Shown: positions 52,642 through 62,129 of the stretch, in pieces | Layout of the letters: each line of letters begins with the position of its first letter | Numbering within the stretch: position 1 is the first letter of the stretch | Source of the DNA: Paracoccaceae bacterium | GTDB taxonomy: Bacteria; Pseudomonadota; Alphaproteobacteria; Rhodobacterales; Rhodobacteraceae | Direction: 5' to 3' | DNA: 64,000 nt | NCBI GenBank assembly: GCA_003605175.1 | Contig: QWDA01000006.1 | Span: forward strand, 124,001 to 188,000 | Program-made: the position numbers and the translations under genes | The notes under the pieces: generated by a model | Database searches by the model: none | What the model was told of the DNA's origin: nothing | Seen by the model: only the letters and a program-made list of their open reading frames with translations

Positions 52642-53928
52642 TCAGGGCCGCCCGGCGATCTGCAACAGCATATGCGTGGTCAATTGCGACCGGTCGGCGA
52701 TCCCCACCAGCCGGCCGGCGCCATCGACCACCGGCAGGCTGTCGGCACCGACCTGAAGCATGTGGTCGAGCGCCTGGTAGTTCGACCAGTCGCTGCGGAC
52801 CGCTCCCTCCATCGAGCGAAACCCGGGCAGCGCCCTGAGCGCATCGAAATCGCCCCGGTTCACCGCCTCGGCGAATTCCTCCCATCGCCCGATCTCGCCC
52901 TCGCCCGGCAGGTCGTGCAGATCCGCATTGCGCCCCGCAAGCTCGCCATTGGCGGGCGGGTTCAGCGCCGCCGCCAGCACCGGCACCGGCCAGTAGCCCA
53001 CCGCCGCCTCGCTCCCGTCGACCAGCACCACGTACTGGAACTGCGGGTTCCGGCCGAGCCACTCGACGTATTTCCACACCACCGGCCCCCAATAGGCCTG
53101 CGAGCCCAGCTCGAAGGTCAGCGCGTTCACCCGGCGGTCCATCAGCTCGGGCAGCTGGTCCACCCCCTCCTTGCCGCTCGCCCGGATGATCTGGAAATCG
53201 AGCCCGCCCGCATCCGCATCGGGCGCCGCGTACTGGCTGTACTCGGCAGCGGCAAAGCTCTTCACGCTCGACACCGCCACCACCGCCGCCTCGGTGTTCT
53301 CGGTCAGGTTCCGCGCCTTGTCGAGCGCCACCAGCGCCTCGTCGCGCACCCCCTCGATCTCGCTCGTCAGCGCAGCCAGCGTCTGGCGCGCCGCGTCGGT
53401 CTCGCCTGCCACTTCGGCCCGGATCGTCTCGATCCGCGCACCCACCTCGCCCTTGACCGAAGTCGTGACCGATGCCGCCAGCGTGTCCTCGATCAGCTTC
53501 CGCGTCGCCGGGTCGTCCAGCCGCTCGCGCACCGCGCCCGCCACCCGGTCGCGCACGCTCTCGTTCACCGTCTCGATCGCCTTCAGCGTCGCCTGATCGG
53601 CCGCGTTCCTGACCTGTGCCGAGGCCGCCTCCTCGATCCGCGTGCTGGTCTGGGTGATGTTCTCCTTGGTGACCCCGGTGAAATACACCGCGAAGCCGCC
53701 CGCCACCGCCGCGATCACGCCGGCAAAGATCTGCATCCGCGTGAGCAGCTTCTCGATCAGCGCCCGGTGCTTCTCGAGATCGTCGCCGACCTGCTTCCGG
53801 ATATCGACCCGGAACGCCTCGTATTCGTCGAGTTTCTTGGCCTCGCTCAGCCACGATCCGCAATGCTGGCACTTCACGGCATCCTCGGCGATATCGCCTT
53901 GCCGGCAATAGGGGCACGCCTTTGCCAT
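52642..53928 (-). CDS. Membrane-anchored zinc-ribbon, coiled-coil and CBS-like protein
   Basis: I do not recognise this 428-residue protein as a whole. Residues 5-23 form a four-cysteine zinc ribbon (CPYC and CQHC). Residues 67-86 are a single membrane segment (IFAGVIAAVAGGFAVYFTGV). About 95-225 are a long Ala/Glu/Arg-rich coiled coil. About 235-380 form a globular part, and the last 45 residues, with LPVVDGAGRLVGIADRSQ, resemble half of a CBS domain. The start is ATG 53928. It probably senses something across the membrane and signals by coiled-coil movement; this is inference. Confidence 0.75.
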   Translation of the reverse strand: MAKACPYCRQGDIAEDAVKCQHCGSWLSEAKKLDEYEAFRVDIRKQVGDDLEKHRALIEKLLTRMQIFAGVIAAVAGGFAVYFTGVTKENITQTSTRIEEAASAQVRNAADQATLKAIETVNESVRDRVAGAVRERLDDPATRKLIEDTLAASVTTSVKGEVGARIETIRAEVAGETDAARQTLAALTSEIEGVRDEALVALDKARNLTENTEAAVVAVSSVKSFAAAEYSQYAAPDADAGGLDFQIIRASGKEGVDQLPELMDRRVNALTFELGSQAYWGPVVWKYVEWLGRNPQFQYVVLVDGSEAAVGYWPVPVLAAALNPPANGELAGRNADLHDLPGEGEIGRWEEFAEAVNRGDFDALRALPGFRSMEGAVRSDWSNYQALDHMLQVGADSLPVVDGAGRLVGIADRSQLTTHMLLQIAGRP

Positions 53929-53983
53929 CTCGAAATCTCCTTCTGAAATACACGCGGAAGCATAGCGCCTTCCGGCGAAAAAG

Positions 53984-54631
53984 TCAGAAGGCGTACCCGA
54001 ACCGCGCGATCTCCTCCGCGTAGAGCCGCCCTACCAGCGCCGCATCCGCCTCGGAATAGGCCGCCCGGTATTCCGCCGGCCGCTCCGACCGGTTGAGATG
54101 CGGCACGGGCGCAAGCCGAAACCCCAGATGCGCCTCCACGGGCGCGAGATCCTCCTCCAGCCGCTCCAGCCGCACATAGGCGTCGCAACGCTCCGCCCCC
54201 GACGCCGTCGCCATGTAGGCGCCATAACGCTCCGCCGCCAACCCGGCCCGCTGGCCCGGCGCATTCAGGAAGCCCGAAAAGTCCCGTTCCTTCGCCAAGG
54301 CCACCGAGGGATGTTCGAACGCCTGCGCCCGGAGCCAGTGATAGTAACTCACCATCCGGTCCCAGGGGTTCCGGACCAGGGTAAAGACGAACATGTCCGC
54401 CATCTCCGCCTCCGAGACGAGCCCGTCGAGATCGGCGAGCCGCGAATGCTTCCAGAGCCGGCCTTTCGCCGGCAGGTCCTTCACCCGCTTCCGCCGCCGC
54501 AACGCCTTTTCGGTATCGCCGATCAGGATGTCGTCCTTCATCGCCCGCGCCTCCAGCGCCGTGGCGAGCGAGGTCCCCCCGGTCTTCGGGATATGCACGA
54601 AGATGTAGCGCCGCCCGCGCGAGACGATCAT
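53984..54631 (-). CDS. Sulfotransferase-family protein
   Basis: This 215-residue protein has the PAPS-binding loop HIPKTGGTSLA at residues 13-23 and the 3'-phosphate motif TLVRNPWDRMVSYYHW near 90. It belongs to the bacterial sulfotransferase family 2 that modifies carbohydrates or lipids at the membrane or in the cytoplasm. The HIPKTGGT form is typical. No cysteine-synthesis or PAPS genes are nearby. The 11-bp repeat element lies 61 bp upstream of its start, on the far side of the divergent region. Confidence 0.85.
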   Translation of the reverse strand: MIVSRGRRYIFVHIPKTGGTSLATALEARAMKDDILIGDTEKALRRRKRVKDLPAKGRLWKHSRLADLDGLVSEAEMADMFVFTLVRNPWDRMVSYYHWLRAQAFEHPSVALAKERDFSGFLNAPGQRAGLAAERYGAYMATASGAERCDAYVRLERLEEDLAPVEAHLGFRLAPVPHLNRSERPAEYRAAYSEADAALVGRLYAEEIARFGYAF

Positions 54632-54691
54632 CGGCTCCCGGTTCCCTTCCTCTCGCGGCGTGCGGTCGGGTTAACGCCCCGTCGCGGCACC

Positions 54692-54732
54692 GCCGGTGTA
54701 CGGGCTGTGTACAGGTTGTGTACGGGTTGTGC
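54692..54732 (+). repeat. 41-bp element of three 11-bp direct repeats (copy 2)
   Basis: The units are TGTACGGGCTG (54697-54707), TGTACAGGTTG (54708-54718) and TGTACGGGTTG (54719-54729), with GCCGG before and TGC after. Only one base differs from 22042-22002. It lies between divergent genes, 81 bp before the gene at 54814 and in the same orientation relative to it as copy 1 is to the importer operon. TGTACA is self-complementary and returns with an 11-bp period, about one DNA turn. Confidence 0.92.
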
Positions 54733-54813
54733 AGGCCCCGATCCGCATTGTTACCGGCCCGCGCGCCCGCTAATGTCGCGCCCGTGGGACGGCTAGGGAC
54801 GTAAGCGCGGCGC

Positions 54814-55836
54814 ATGACGGCGCTCCAGGAATTCGAACGACTGGAGGCCTCGGGCCTCTATACCCCGGAACCGGGCGCGCAGCGGCGTGACGTGATCCTG
54901 ACCCTCGGCGACGCCACCCTCACCGTGTTCGACCACCGCTCCGACGCGCTCTCGCACTGGTCGCTCGCCGCCATCGAGCGGGTCAATCCGGGCAAGCGCC
55001 CCGCGCTGTTCTCGCCCGGGGAAGATGCCGCGGAACGCATTGAAACCTCTGACGAAACCATGATCCGCGCGCTCGAGAGGGTGCGCAAATCGGTGGCCCG
55101 CACCCGGCCGCATCCGGGCCGGCTCCGCGCCCGGCTCGTCTTCGCCGCGCTGGCCGTCCTCGCCGCCCTCGCCCTGCTCTGGCTCCCCGGCGCGCTCACC
55201 CGCTACACCGCCTCGGTGGTGCCCGCGCCGACCCGCGCCGCCATCGGCGCGGCGCTGATGGAGCAGGTCGCCCGCCTCTCCGGCCCGTCCTGCTCGGAAC
55301 CCGCCGGCCAGGCCGCGCTGCGCACCCTCGCCGGCCGCCTCTTCCCCGACACCCCCGCCCTTCCCTCCATCCACGTCCTCCGCTCCGGCGCCCCGGGCGC
55401 CGCGCATCTGCCGGGCGGAATCATCCTTCTGAACCAGTCGGTTGTGGAGGATCACGAGCGCCCCGCCGTGGTCGCCGGCTACCTCTTCGCCGAGGCCGAG
55501 GCCGCACGCCGCGCCGACCCGCTCCTCGAGCTGCTCGACTATGTCGGCCTCCGCGCCACGCTGACGCTGATGACCACCGGCGCGCTCCCCGCCGGCGCGC
55601 TCGAAGGCTATGCCGAGACCACTCTCGCCAGCCCGCCGAAACCGCTGCCGCCGGCCGCGCTGCTGCCGCGCTTCGCCGCCGCGGGCATCTCCTCGACGCC
55701 CTATGCCTATGCGGTCGATATCACGGGAGAATCCACGCTCGCGCTGATCGAGGCCGACCCGGTCGGCCCGAACCGCTCCGTGCCCCTCCTGACCGACGCC
55801 CAATGGGTGGCGCTGCAGGGGATCTGCGGCGGCTGA
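54814..55836 (+). CDS. Membrane protein resembling an M48 peptidase without the zinc motif
   Basis: This is a 340-residue protein. Residues 1-100 are a soluble domain with DVILTLGDATLTVFDHRS, 107-125 are a single membrane segment (RLVFAALAVLAALALLWLP), and 140-340 resemble an M48-type metallopeptidase: IHVLRSGAPGAAHLPGGIILLNQSVVEDHE, then VVAGYLFAEAEAARRADPLLELLDYVG. Where M48 enzymes have HExxH the protein has AGYLFAEAEA, so it should not bind zinc in the usual way. It may be a pseudo-enzyme with a regulatory or scaffold function. The start is ATG 54814; the ribosome-binding site is weak. Confidence 0.7.
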   Translation: MTALQEFERLEASGLYTPEPGAQRRDVILTLGDATLTVFDHRSDALSHWSLAAIERVNPGKRPALFSPGEDAAERIETSDETMIRALERVRKSVARTRPHPGRLRARLVFAALAVLAALALLWLPGALTRYTASVVPAPTRAAIGAALMEQVARLSGPSCSEPAGQAALRTLAGRLFPDTPALPSIHVLRSGAPGAAHLPGGIILLNQSVVEDHERPAVVAGYLFAEAEAARRADPLLELLDYVGLRATLTLMTTGALPAGALEGYAETTLASPPKPLPPAALLPRFAAAGISSTPYAYAVDITGESTLALIEADPVGPNRSVPLLTDAQWVALQGICGG

Positions 55837-55887
55837 GCCGGCATCTGGCCGGAAATGCTCCGGGTACGGGCGGCGGGGGCAAAGCCC

Positions 55888-56520
55888 CTACTTCGTCCCG
55901 AACATCCGGTCGCCCGCGTCGCCGAGCCCCGGCACGATATAGCCCTTCTCGTTCAGGCGCTCGTCCAGCGCCGCCGTCACCACCGGCACGTCGGGATGCG
56001 CCTCCTTCATCCGCGCCACGCCCTCGGGCGCCGCGAGGAGGCAGAGAAAGCGGATATCGGTCGCGCCGTTCGCCTTCAGGAGATCCACCGCGGCGGCCGA
56101 GGAATTGCCGGTCGCCAGCATCGGATCGACGGCGATCACCAGCCGCTCGCCCAGCTCGCCCGGCAGCTTGCAATAGTACTGCACCGGCTTCAGGGTTTCC
56201 TCGTCGCGGTAGAGCCCCACGAACCCCACCCGCGCCGAGGGGATCAGGTCGAGCATCCCGTCGAGAAGTCCGTTCCCCGCCCGCAGGATCGAGACCAGCG
56301 CGAGCTTGCGCCCGTCCAGCACCGGTGCCTTCATCTCGGTCAAGGGCGTGTCGATCCACTTCGTCGTGACGGCCAGGTTGCGCGTCACCTCATAGGCCAG
56401 CAGGTGGCTGATCTCGCGCAGGAGCTGCCGGAACACCGCGGTCGGCGTCTCCTTGTCGCGCATCAGCGTCAGCTTGTGCTGCACCAGCGGGTGATCGACG
56501 ATTGTCAGGTGCTCGGTCAT
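55888..56520 (-). CDS. upp: Uracil phosphoribosyltransferase
   Basis: This 210-residue enzyme converts uracil and PRPP to UMP. The PRPP-binding motif [14 protein letters not shown] and the end [18 protein letters not shown] are diagnostic. It starts at ATG 56520 ([17 protein letters not shown]), overlapping the add stop (ATGA). It ends the salvage operon; a short GGGGC/GCCCC hairpin overlaps its stop codon. Confidence 0.96.
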   Translation of the reverse strand: MTEHLTIVDHPLVQHKLTLMRDKETPTAVFRQLLREISHLLAYEVTRNLAVTTKWIDTPLTEMKAPVLDGRKLALVSILRAGNGLLDGMLDLIPSARVGFVGLYRDEETLKPVQYYCKLPGELGERLVIAVDPMLATGNSSAAAVDLLKANGATDIRFLCLLAAPEGVARMKEAHPDVPVVTAALDERLNEKGYIVPGLGDAGDRMFGTK

Positions 56521-57496
56521 GCGGCCTCCAGTTTCTTGATCAGCTCGGCGCGGGTCGCTTCGTCGCAGAACGCCGCCTCGGCCGCGTTGCGGTTCAGTTC
56601 CGCGAAATCGTCCGCGTCCCAGCCGAGATCCTCGGCCAGCCGGTCGAATTCGCGGGCCATGGTGGTATGGAAGAAGGGCGGGTCGTCGGTCGAGACCGTC
56701 ACCTTCACGCCGCCCGCGCGCAGGCGTTCGATCGGATGCGCGCGCCAGTCCTTGTAGAGCCCGAGCGCCACGTTCGAGCCGGGGCAGACTTCCAGCACGA
56801 TCCCGTCTTCCGCCAGCCGCTCCACGAGCCGCGGATCCTCGATGGCGCGCACGCCATGGCCGATCCGCGCGGGGCGGAAGGCGTCGAGCGCGTCCCGCAC
56901 GCTTTCCGGCCCGCCCCATTCGCCGGCATGCGCGGTGAGCCGCAGCCCCGCCTCGCGCGCGCAGTCGAAGCTCCAGGCAAAATCGGCAGGCTTTCCCGCC
57001 TTTTCGTCGCCGGCGATGCCGAAGCCCACGATCCAGTCGCCCGCCGTCTCGGCGGCACAGAGCGCGGTTTCGCGGGCCTTCTCGGGGCCGAAATGCCGGA
57101 TCGCGGTGACGATGCCGCGCAGCACGATGCCATGTGCGCGCTCGGCTTCGTCGGCCGCCTCGCGGATCGCCGCGAGGTAGTCGCGCCAGGCCGCCACGTC
57201 GCGGCCGCCGCAGAAATCGGGCGAGAGGAAGCTCTCGCAATAGACCACGCCCGAGGCCGCGCTTTCCTCAAGCACCGCGCGGGTCAGGCGGGCATAGTCC
57301 TCGGGCGAGGTCAGGACCGAGGTCGCCGCCTCGTAGACCTTCAGGAAATGCCAGAAATCGTTGTAAGAATAGGTCCCCCGCGCGTCGAAGATCCCCGAGA
57401 TGTCGATGGATTTCTGCTTCGCGAGGCCGCGCACGAAGGCGGGCGGCGCCGCGCCTTCGAGATGGAGATGCAGCTCCACCTTGGGGAAATCCGCCG

Positions 57497-57500
<4 letters not shown>
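56517..57500 (-). CDS. add: Adenosine deaminase
   Basis: This 327-residue zinc enzyme converts adenosine to inosine. Motifs are [13 protein letters not shown] at the N-terminus (metal His pair), [14 protein letters not shown] (third His and Glu) and [11 protein letters not shown] (metal Asp). The GTG start at 57500 overlaps the deoB stop as GTGA. Its presence between phosphopentomutase and upp is a natural part of nucleoside breakdown. Confidence 0.93.
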
Positions 57501-58701
<1,201 letters not shown>

Positions 58702-58705
<4 letters not shown>

Positions 58706-60009
58706 GGCGCGACCCTCCGCCGGATCAGCTCGGGCGCGGCGACGGGCTCGGGCGAAAGCGTGATCGCCGCGCGCAACGCCGCCGCCGCCCGCGCGGCAAT
58801 GTCCTCGTCGGCGGCATGGACCCGGCCCATGGGCACGCCGTGCATCACCGGCTCGCCGAGCGCCGGGAGGCCGGTCAGCCCGACGCGCGGGTCGATCCTC
58901 TCGCCGCCCTTCACCCTTCCGCCGCCCATTTCGATCACCAGCATACCCAGTGCGCGCCCGTCAATGGCGGCGACGGTGCCCTCTTCCTCGGGCAGCACCT
59001 CCTCGATCACCGGCGCCTCGGGCAGGTGATAGCGCCAGCGCTCCGGAAAGTCCGACGGGCCGCCCAGTGCCGAGACCATGCGCCCGAACCGTACGAGCGC
59101 CCGGCCCGAGACCAGCGCATCCCGCGCCGCGACGGCGCCGTCCTCGGGCGTGGCGGCACTGCCTGACAGCGCCAGCACCTCGCCGCAAAGCGCCAGCGTC
59201 ACCTCGACCAGCCGCGAGGGGCGCGGATCCGAGAGCGTGGCCATGACGTCGGCCACCTCGACCGCGTTGCCCACATTGCGCGAGAGCGGCTGGTCCATGT
59301 CGGTCAGGAGCGCCGAGGTCTTGCAGCCCGCGCCGTTCGCGGTGGCCACGAGCGCCTCGGCCAGCGCCAGCGCGTCTTCTTCGGTGGCCATGAAGGCACC
59401 CGAGCCCGCCTTGACGTCGAACACCAGCGCGCCGAGCCCGGCGGCGAGCTTCTTCGACAGGATCGAGGCGGTGATCAGGTCGATCGATTCGACCGTGCCC
59501 GAGACGTCGCGCACCGCGTAGAGCCGCCGGTCGGCCGGGGCGAGATCGGCCGAGGCGGCGACGATGGCGGCCCCCTCGGCGCGCACGATGCGGCGGAAGG
59601 CGGCTTCGTCCTGGTCGACCCGGAAACCGGGGATCGCCTCGAGCTTGTCGAGCGTGCCGCCGGTATGGCCGAGGCCGCGGCCCGAGATCATCGGCACGTA
59701 CACCCCGCACTCGGCGAGGATCGGCGCGAGGAGGAGCGACACGCAATCGCCCAACCCGCCGGTAGAATGCTTGTCCACCGCCGGGCCCGGCAGGTCCCAG
59801 CGCAGCACCTCGCCCGAATCCCGCATCGCCTCGGTCAGCGCCACGCGGCCCGCCTCGCCCAGGCCGTTCAGGCAGACCGCCATCGCGAAGGCGCCCGCCT
59901 GCGCGTCGGAGACCGCGCCCGAGGCGAGCCCCCGCGCGAACCAGGCCAGCGCCTCGGCAGACGGCGGTGTGCCGTCCCTCAGCCCGATGATGATGCTGCG
60001 GGCGTCCAC
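58702..60009 (-). CDS. deoA: Thymidine phosphorylase
   Basis: This 435-residue enzyme splits thymidine to thymine and deoxyribose-1-phosphate. VDKHSTGGLGDCVSLLLAP is the phosphate-binding motif, with SGRGLGHTGGTLDKLEAIPGF and VFDVKAGSGAFM after it. The GTG start at 60009 lies four bases after the cdd stop and gives the usual length; a longer frame overlaps cdd. Product sugar phosphate passes to DeoB. Confidence 0.95.
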
Positions 60010-60013
60010 GCCG

Positions 60014-60406
60014 TCAGCCCCGCTCCAGATGGGCGGGAAGGAACGCGCCGGGAAGAAGCTCGGCCACACTCATCACCCGCTCGGCGCCATCCAGCGTGGC
60101 GAGCGTGACCTTGACCTCCGGCCGGGCAAATTCCGCGATCTTCTGTCGGCAGCCACCGCAGGGAGGCACCGGCTCGGGGCAATCGGCGATCACCGCGATC
60201 TCGGCGATCTCGCGCTCGCCGGCCGCCGCCATCGCCGCGATCGCGCCCGCTTCGGCGCAGGTGCCCTCCGGATAGGCGGCGTTCTCGACATTGCACCCCG
60301 AGAAGACGGCGCCCGAGGCCGTGCGCAGGGCCGCGCCCACCTTGAACCGGGAATAGGGCGCATAGGCATTGTCCCGCACTTTGCGGGCGGCATCGAGAAG
60401 CGTCAT
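60014..60406 (-). CDS. cdd: Cytidine deaminase
   Basis: This 130-residue zinc enzyme converts cytidine to uridine. The zinc set is CAEAGAIAAM and PCGGCRQKIAEFA, with GCNVENAAYPEGT in front. The start is ATG 60406 (MTLLDAARKVRDNAYAPYS). It heads the operon cdd-deoA-deoB-add-upp, in which genes overlap or touch. A strong hairpin separates it from the gene upstream. Confidence 0.96.
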   Translation of the reverse strand: MTLLDAARKVRDNAYAPYSRFKVGAALRTASGAVFSGCNVENAAYPEGTCAEAGAIAAMAAAGEREIAEIAVIADCPEPVPPCGGCRQKIAEFARPEVKVTLATLDGAERVMSVAELLPGAFLPAHLERG

Positions 60407-60442
60407 GGGAACCCCTGCTGGCTTTCCGCCATTCTGCACAGG

Positions 60443-60475
60443 GCGCCCGGCCGGAGGCAAGCCCGGCGCGGGCGC
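60443..60475 (-). terminator. GC-rich stem-loop at the end of the periplasmic-protein gene
   Basis: GCGCCCGGCCGG (60443-60454) can pair with CCGGCGCGGGCGC (60463-60475) with one bulge. It abuts the stop codon of the gene at 60476 and precedes cdd. No T-run follows, so termination is possible but not sure. Confidence 0.4.
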
Positions 60476-60961
60476 TCAGTTCGCCGTTTCAGGCAGCCAG
60501 ATCTCGATATGCCCCACGTCGATATAGCTCGCACCCTTGAACGCCTCGACGAAGTTTTCCGAGGTGGTGGCGATCCCCGCATCGGTCAGCCGGCGGGCGA
60601 TCTCGTTCGCGGTAGCGCGGTCCTCCTCCTTGAAATAACGCACCTGCGCGGCATCGGGGCCGAAGCCGACCTCCTGCACCGGGCGCAGATCGACGCTCCG
60701 CGTCACCCGGCCGAGCCGCACGCCATCCTGGAGAAGGTCCGAGATCTCCGACGCTTCGTCGCGCTGCTCGGGGCTGCGGATATGGATCCAGATCTTCGAC
60801 GGCGTGACCTGGGAGGAGGGCAGCACAAGGGCGCGGGTGAGCTCGCCATTGTTCCGCTCGATCAGGTCGAGAATGGTCTTTTCCTCGTCCCGCGCGGTCT
60901 GGGCCGGGGCCGGCGCGGCCGCGAGACAGAGAAGGCCGGTGAGAACTACTGCGTGTCGCAT
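60476..60961 (-). CDS. Exported protein of unknown function
   Basis: This 161-residue protein starts with a Sec signal, MRHAVVLTGLLCLAAAPAPA, cleaved after AQ near residue 21. The mature part has EEKTILDLIERNNGELTRALV, IWIHIRSPEQRDEASEI and the pattern YFKEEDRATANEIARRLTDAGI, which resembles LytR_C-type or SPOR-like sequence-sensing domains. Identity is not certain. Its start overlaps the end of the gene at 60946, so the two are translated together. Confidence 0.65.
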   Translation of the reverse strand: MRHAVVLTGLLCLAAAPAPAQTARDEEKTILDLIERNNGELTRALVLPSSQVTPSKIWIHIRSPEQRDEASEISDLLQDGVRLGRVTRSVDLRPVQEVGFGPDAAQVRYFKEEDRATANEIARRLTDAGIATTSENFVEAFKGASYIDVGHIEIWLPETAN

Positions 60962-61443
60962 CCATGCCGCTCCAGAAAATCCCTGATATCGCGGATCGCG
61001 CGGTCTTCCCCGGCGATCTCCAGACGCAGGCCGCCGATCTCGTCGCGGAAGGTCGACGACTGGTTCGCCGCCGTCTGCAGGATCTGCGCGTCGGTCTGGA
61101 TCTTCGTCTCGATGTTGAGGAAGCCAAGCTGCCGCTCGAAATTCATGAGGTCGCTGTTGAGCTGCGACAGCCGGAGCTGGCGTTGCGACAGCGTCATGTA
61201 GTTCGTCAGCAGGCAGTTGAGCCGGTCGACCGTCTGCTGCCGGGCCAGCAGGGCGATATGGCTGTTGATCTCGTCGATGTCGCTGCGCGCCGCCAGCTGC
61301 CCCAGCTTGGCGTTGATCTGCATCACGTCCTGCTGCTTGGCGACCAGCCCGTCGAACCAGACGTATCCGCCGATGGCGGCGGCGACGATGGCGATGAATT
61401 CCTTGTACTGCTTCAATCGGGCGAGAAGCGGATTTTCGGCCAT
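60946..61443 (-). CDS. Membrane-anchored coiled-coil protein of unknown function
   Basis: This is a 165-residue protein. Residues 1-15 are cytoplasmic, 17-33 form a membrane segment (FIAIVAAAIGGYVWFDG), and the rest is nearly all coiled coil with few aromatic residues. The start at ATG 61443 (MAENPLLARLK) has a GAGAGGG site at the right distance; an ATG six bases upstream is too close. It overlaps the exported-protein gene by 16 bases. The two may form a complex in the envelope. Confidence 0.6.
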   Translation of the reverse strand: MAENPLLARLKQYKEFIAIVAAAIGGYVWFDGLVAKQQDVMQINAKLGQLAARSDIDEINSHIALLARQQTVDRLNCLLTNYMTLSQRQLRLSQLNSDLMNFERQLGFLNIETKIQTDAQILQTAANQSSTFRDEIGGLRLEIAGEDRAIRDIRDFLERHGCDTQ

Positions 61444-61634
61444 GGCCATCCCTCTCGGTAGTAAAAACAATGAACTATACCCCCGAGGGTAGCACAGCGG
61501 GGGCCGTTTGAGTAGGGGTCAGTGCGTGAGGATCCGTCCCTGGAAACTGCGCGCAAAGGGCGCCGGCGCGCGCCTTGCGTCCGGCCTGCCGCCCGGACGG
61601 CGGATGGAAGGGCAGAAGGTCGCGGCCCCGAGGC

Positions 61635-61841
61635 TCACCAATGCGGCGGCTTCTGGTCGGCGAGCGGTACGCTACCGCCGGCCTCGAGCTCGCGCCCGGC
61701 CTCGCGCTCCATCAGCATGGCGACGCGGTGGGTCAGGCGGCCGATCTCGCGATCCTGCCGCGCGACGATGTCGGACAGTTCCTCGACCGTGCGTTCGAGA
61801 TGCGCGAGGCGTTCCTGCAGGGGCGTAAGATCGTCGGCCAT
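61635..61841 (-). CDS. slyX: SlyX-family protein
   Basis: This 68-residue coiled-coil protein has the SlyX pattern: LQERLAHLERTVEELSDIVA, then RQDREIGRLTHRVAMLMERE and the end VPLADQKPPHW. The PPH ending is conserved. The role of SlyX is unclear. The start is ATG 61841 (MADDLTPLQ); longer frames upstream are not coding. Between it and the gene at 61443 lie 191 bp with a TATAGT box at 61479-61474 on the minus strand. Confidence 0.87.
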   Translation of the reverse strand: MADDLTPLQERLAHLERTVEELSDIVARQDREIGRLTHRVAMLMEREAGRELEAGGSVPLADQKPPHW

Positions 61842-61884
61842 GACGAGGAGGTAGCGCCGAAGCGGCGAAGTGGAAAGCCCCGTT

Positions 61885-62124
61885 TCAATCCGGGGTCTCG
61901 CCCGGGTCCCCTTCTTCCGCCGACGCGCCCCGAAGACGGGCCACAAGAGGTATGAGCACGAATCCGTAGAGCGCGGTGACCAGGAGCGCCGCGACCAGTA
62001 CGGCGGCGAGATATCCGGGCGACGCGCGGTAGGCAGGATCGCCGAACGAGATCCACTCGGCCAGAAACACACCGACGATGAGGCCGATGATCGCGCCCGG
62101 CCCGAGCTTGAGAATGTTCGCCAT
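61885..62124 (-). CDS. Small two-segment membrane protein
   Basis: This 79-residue protein has two membrane segments (about 9-25, PGAIIGLIVGVFLAEWI, and 38-62, YLAAVLVAALLVTALYGFV) and an acidic tail. It starts at ATG 62124 (MANILKLG). I do not recognise it. It follows the lipoprotein gene by five bases and probably shares its transcript. Confidence 0.6.
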   Translation of the reverse strand: MANILKLGPGAIIGLIVGVFLAEWISFGDPAYRASPGYLAAVLVAALLVTALYGFVLIPLVARLRGASAEEGDPGETPD

Positions 62125-62129
62125 GGAGC

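Noticed and set aside
54697-54729. The 11-bp repeats as a short CRISPR array
   Set aside because: The units are directly adjacent with no spacers, are far too short and no cas genes are nearby.
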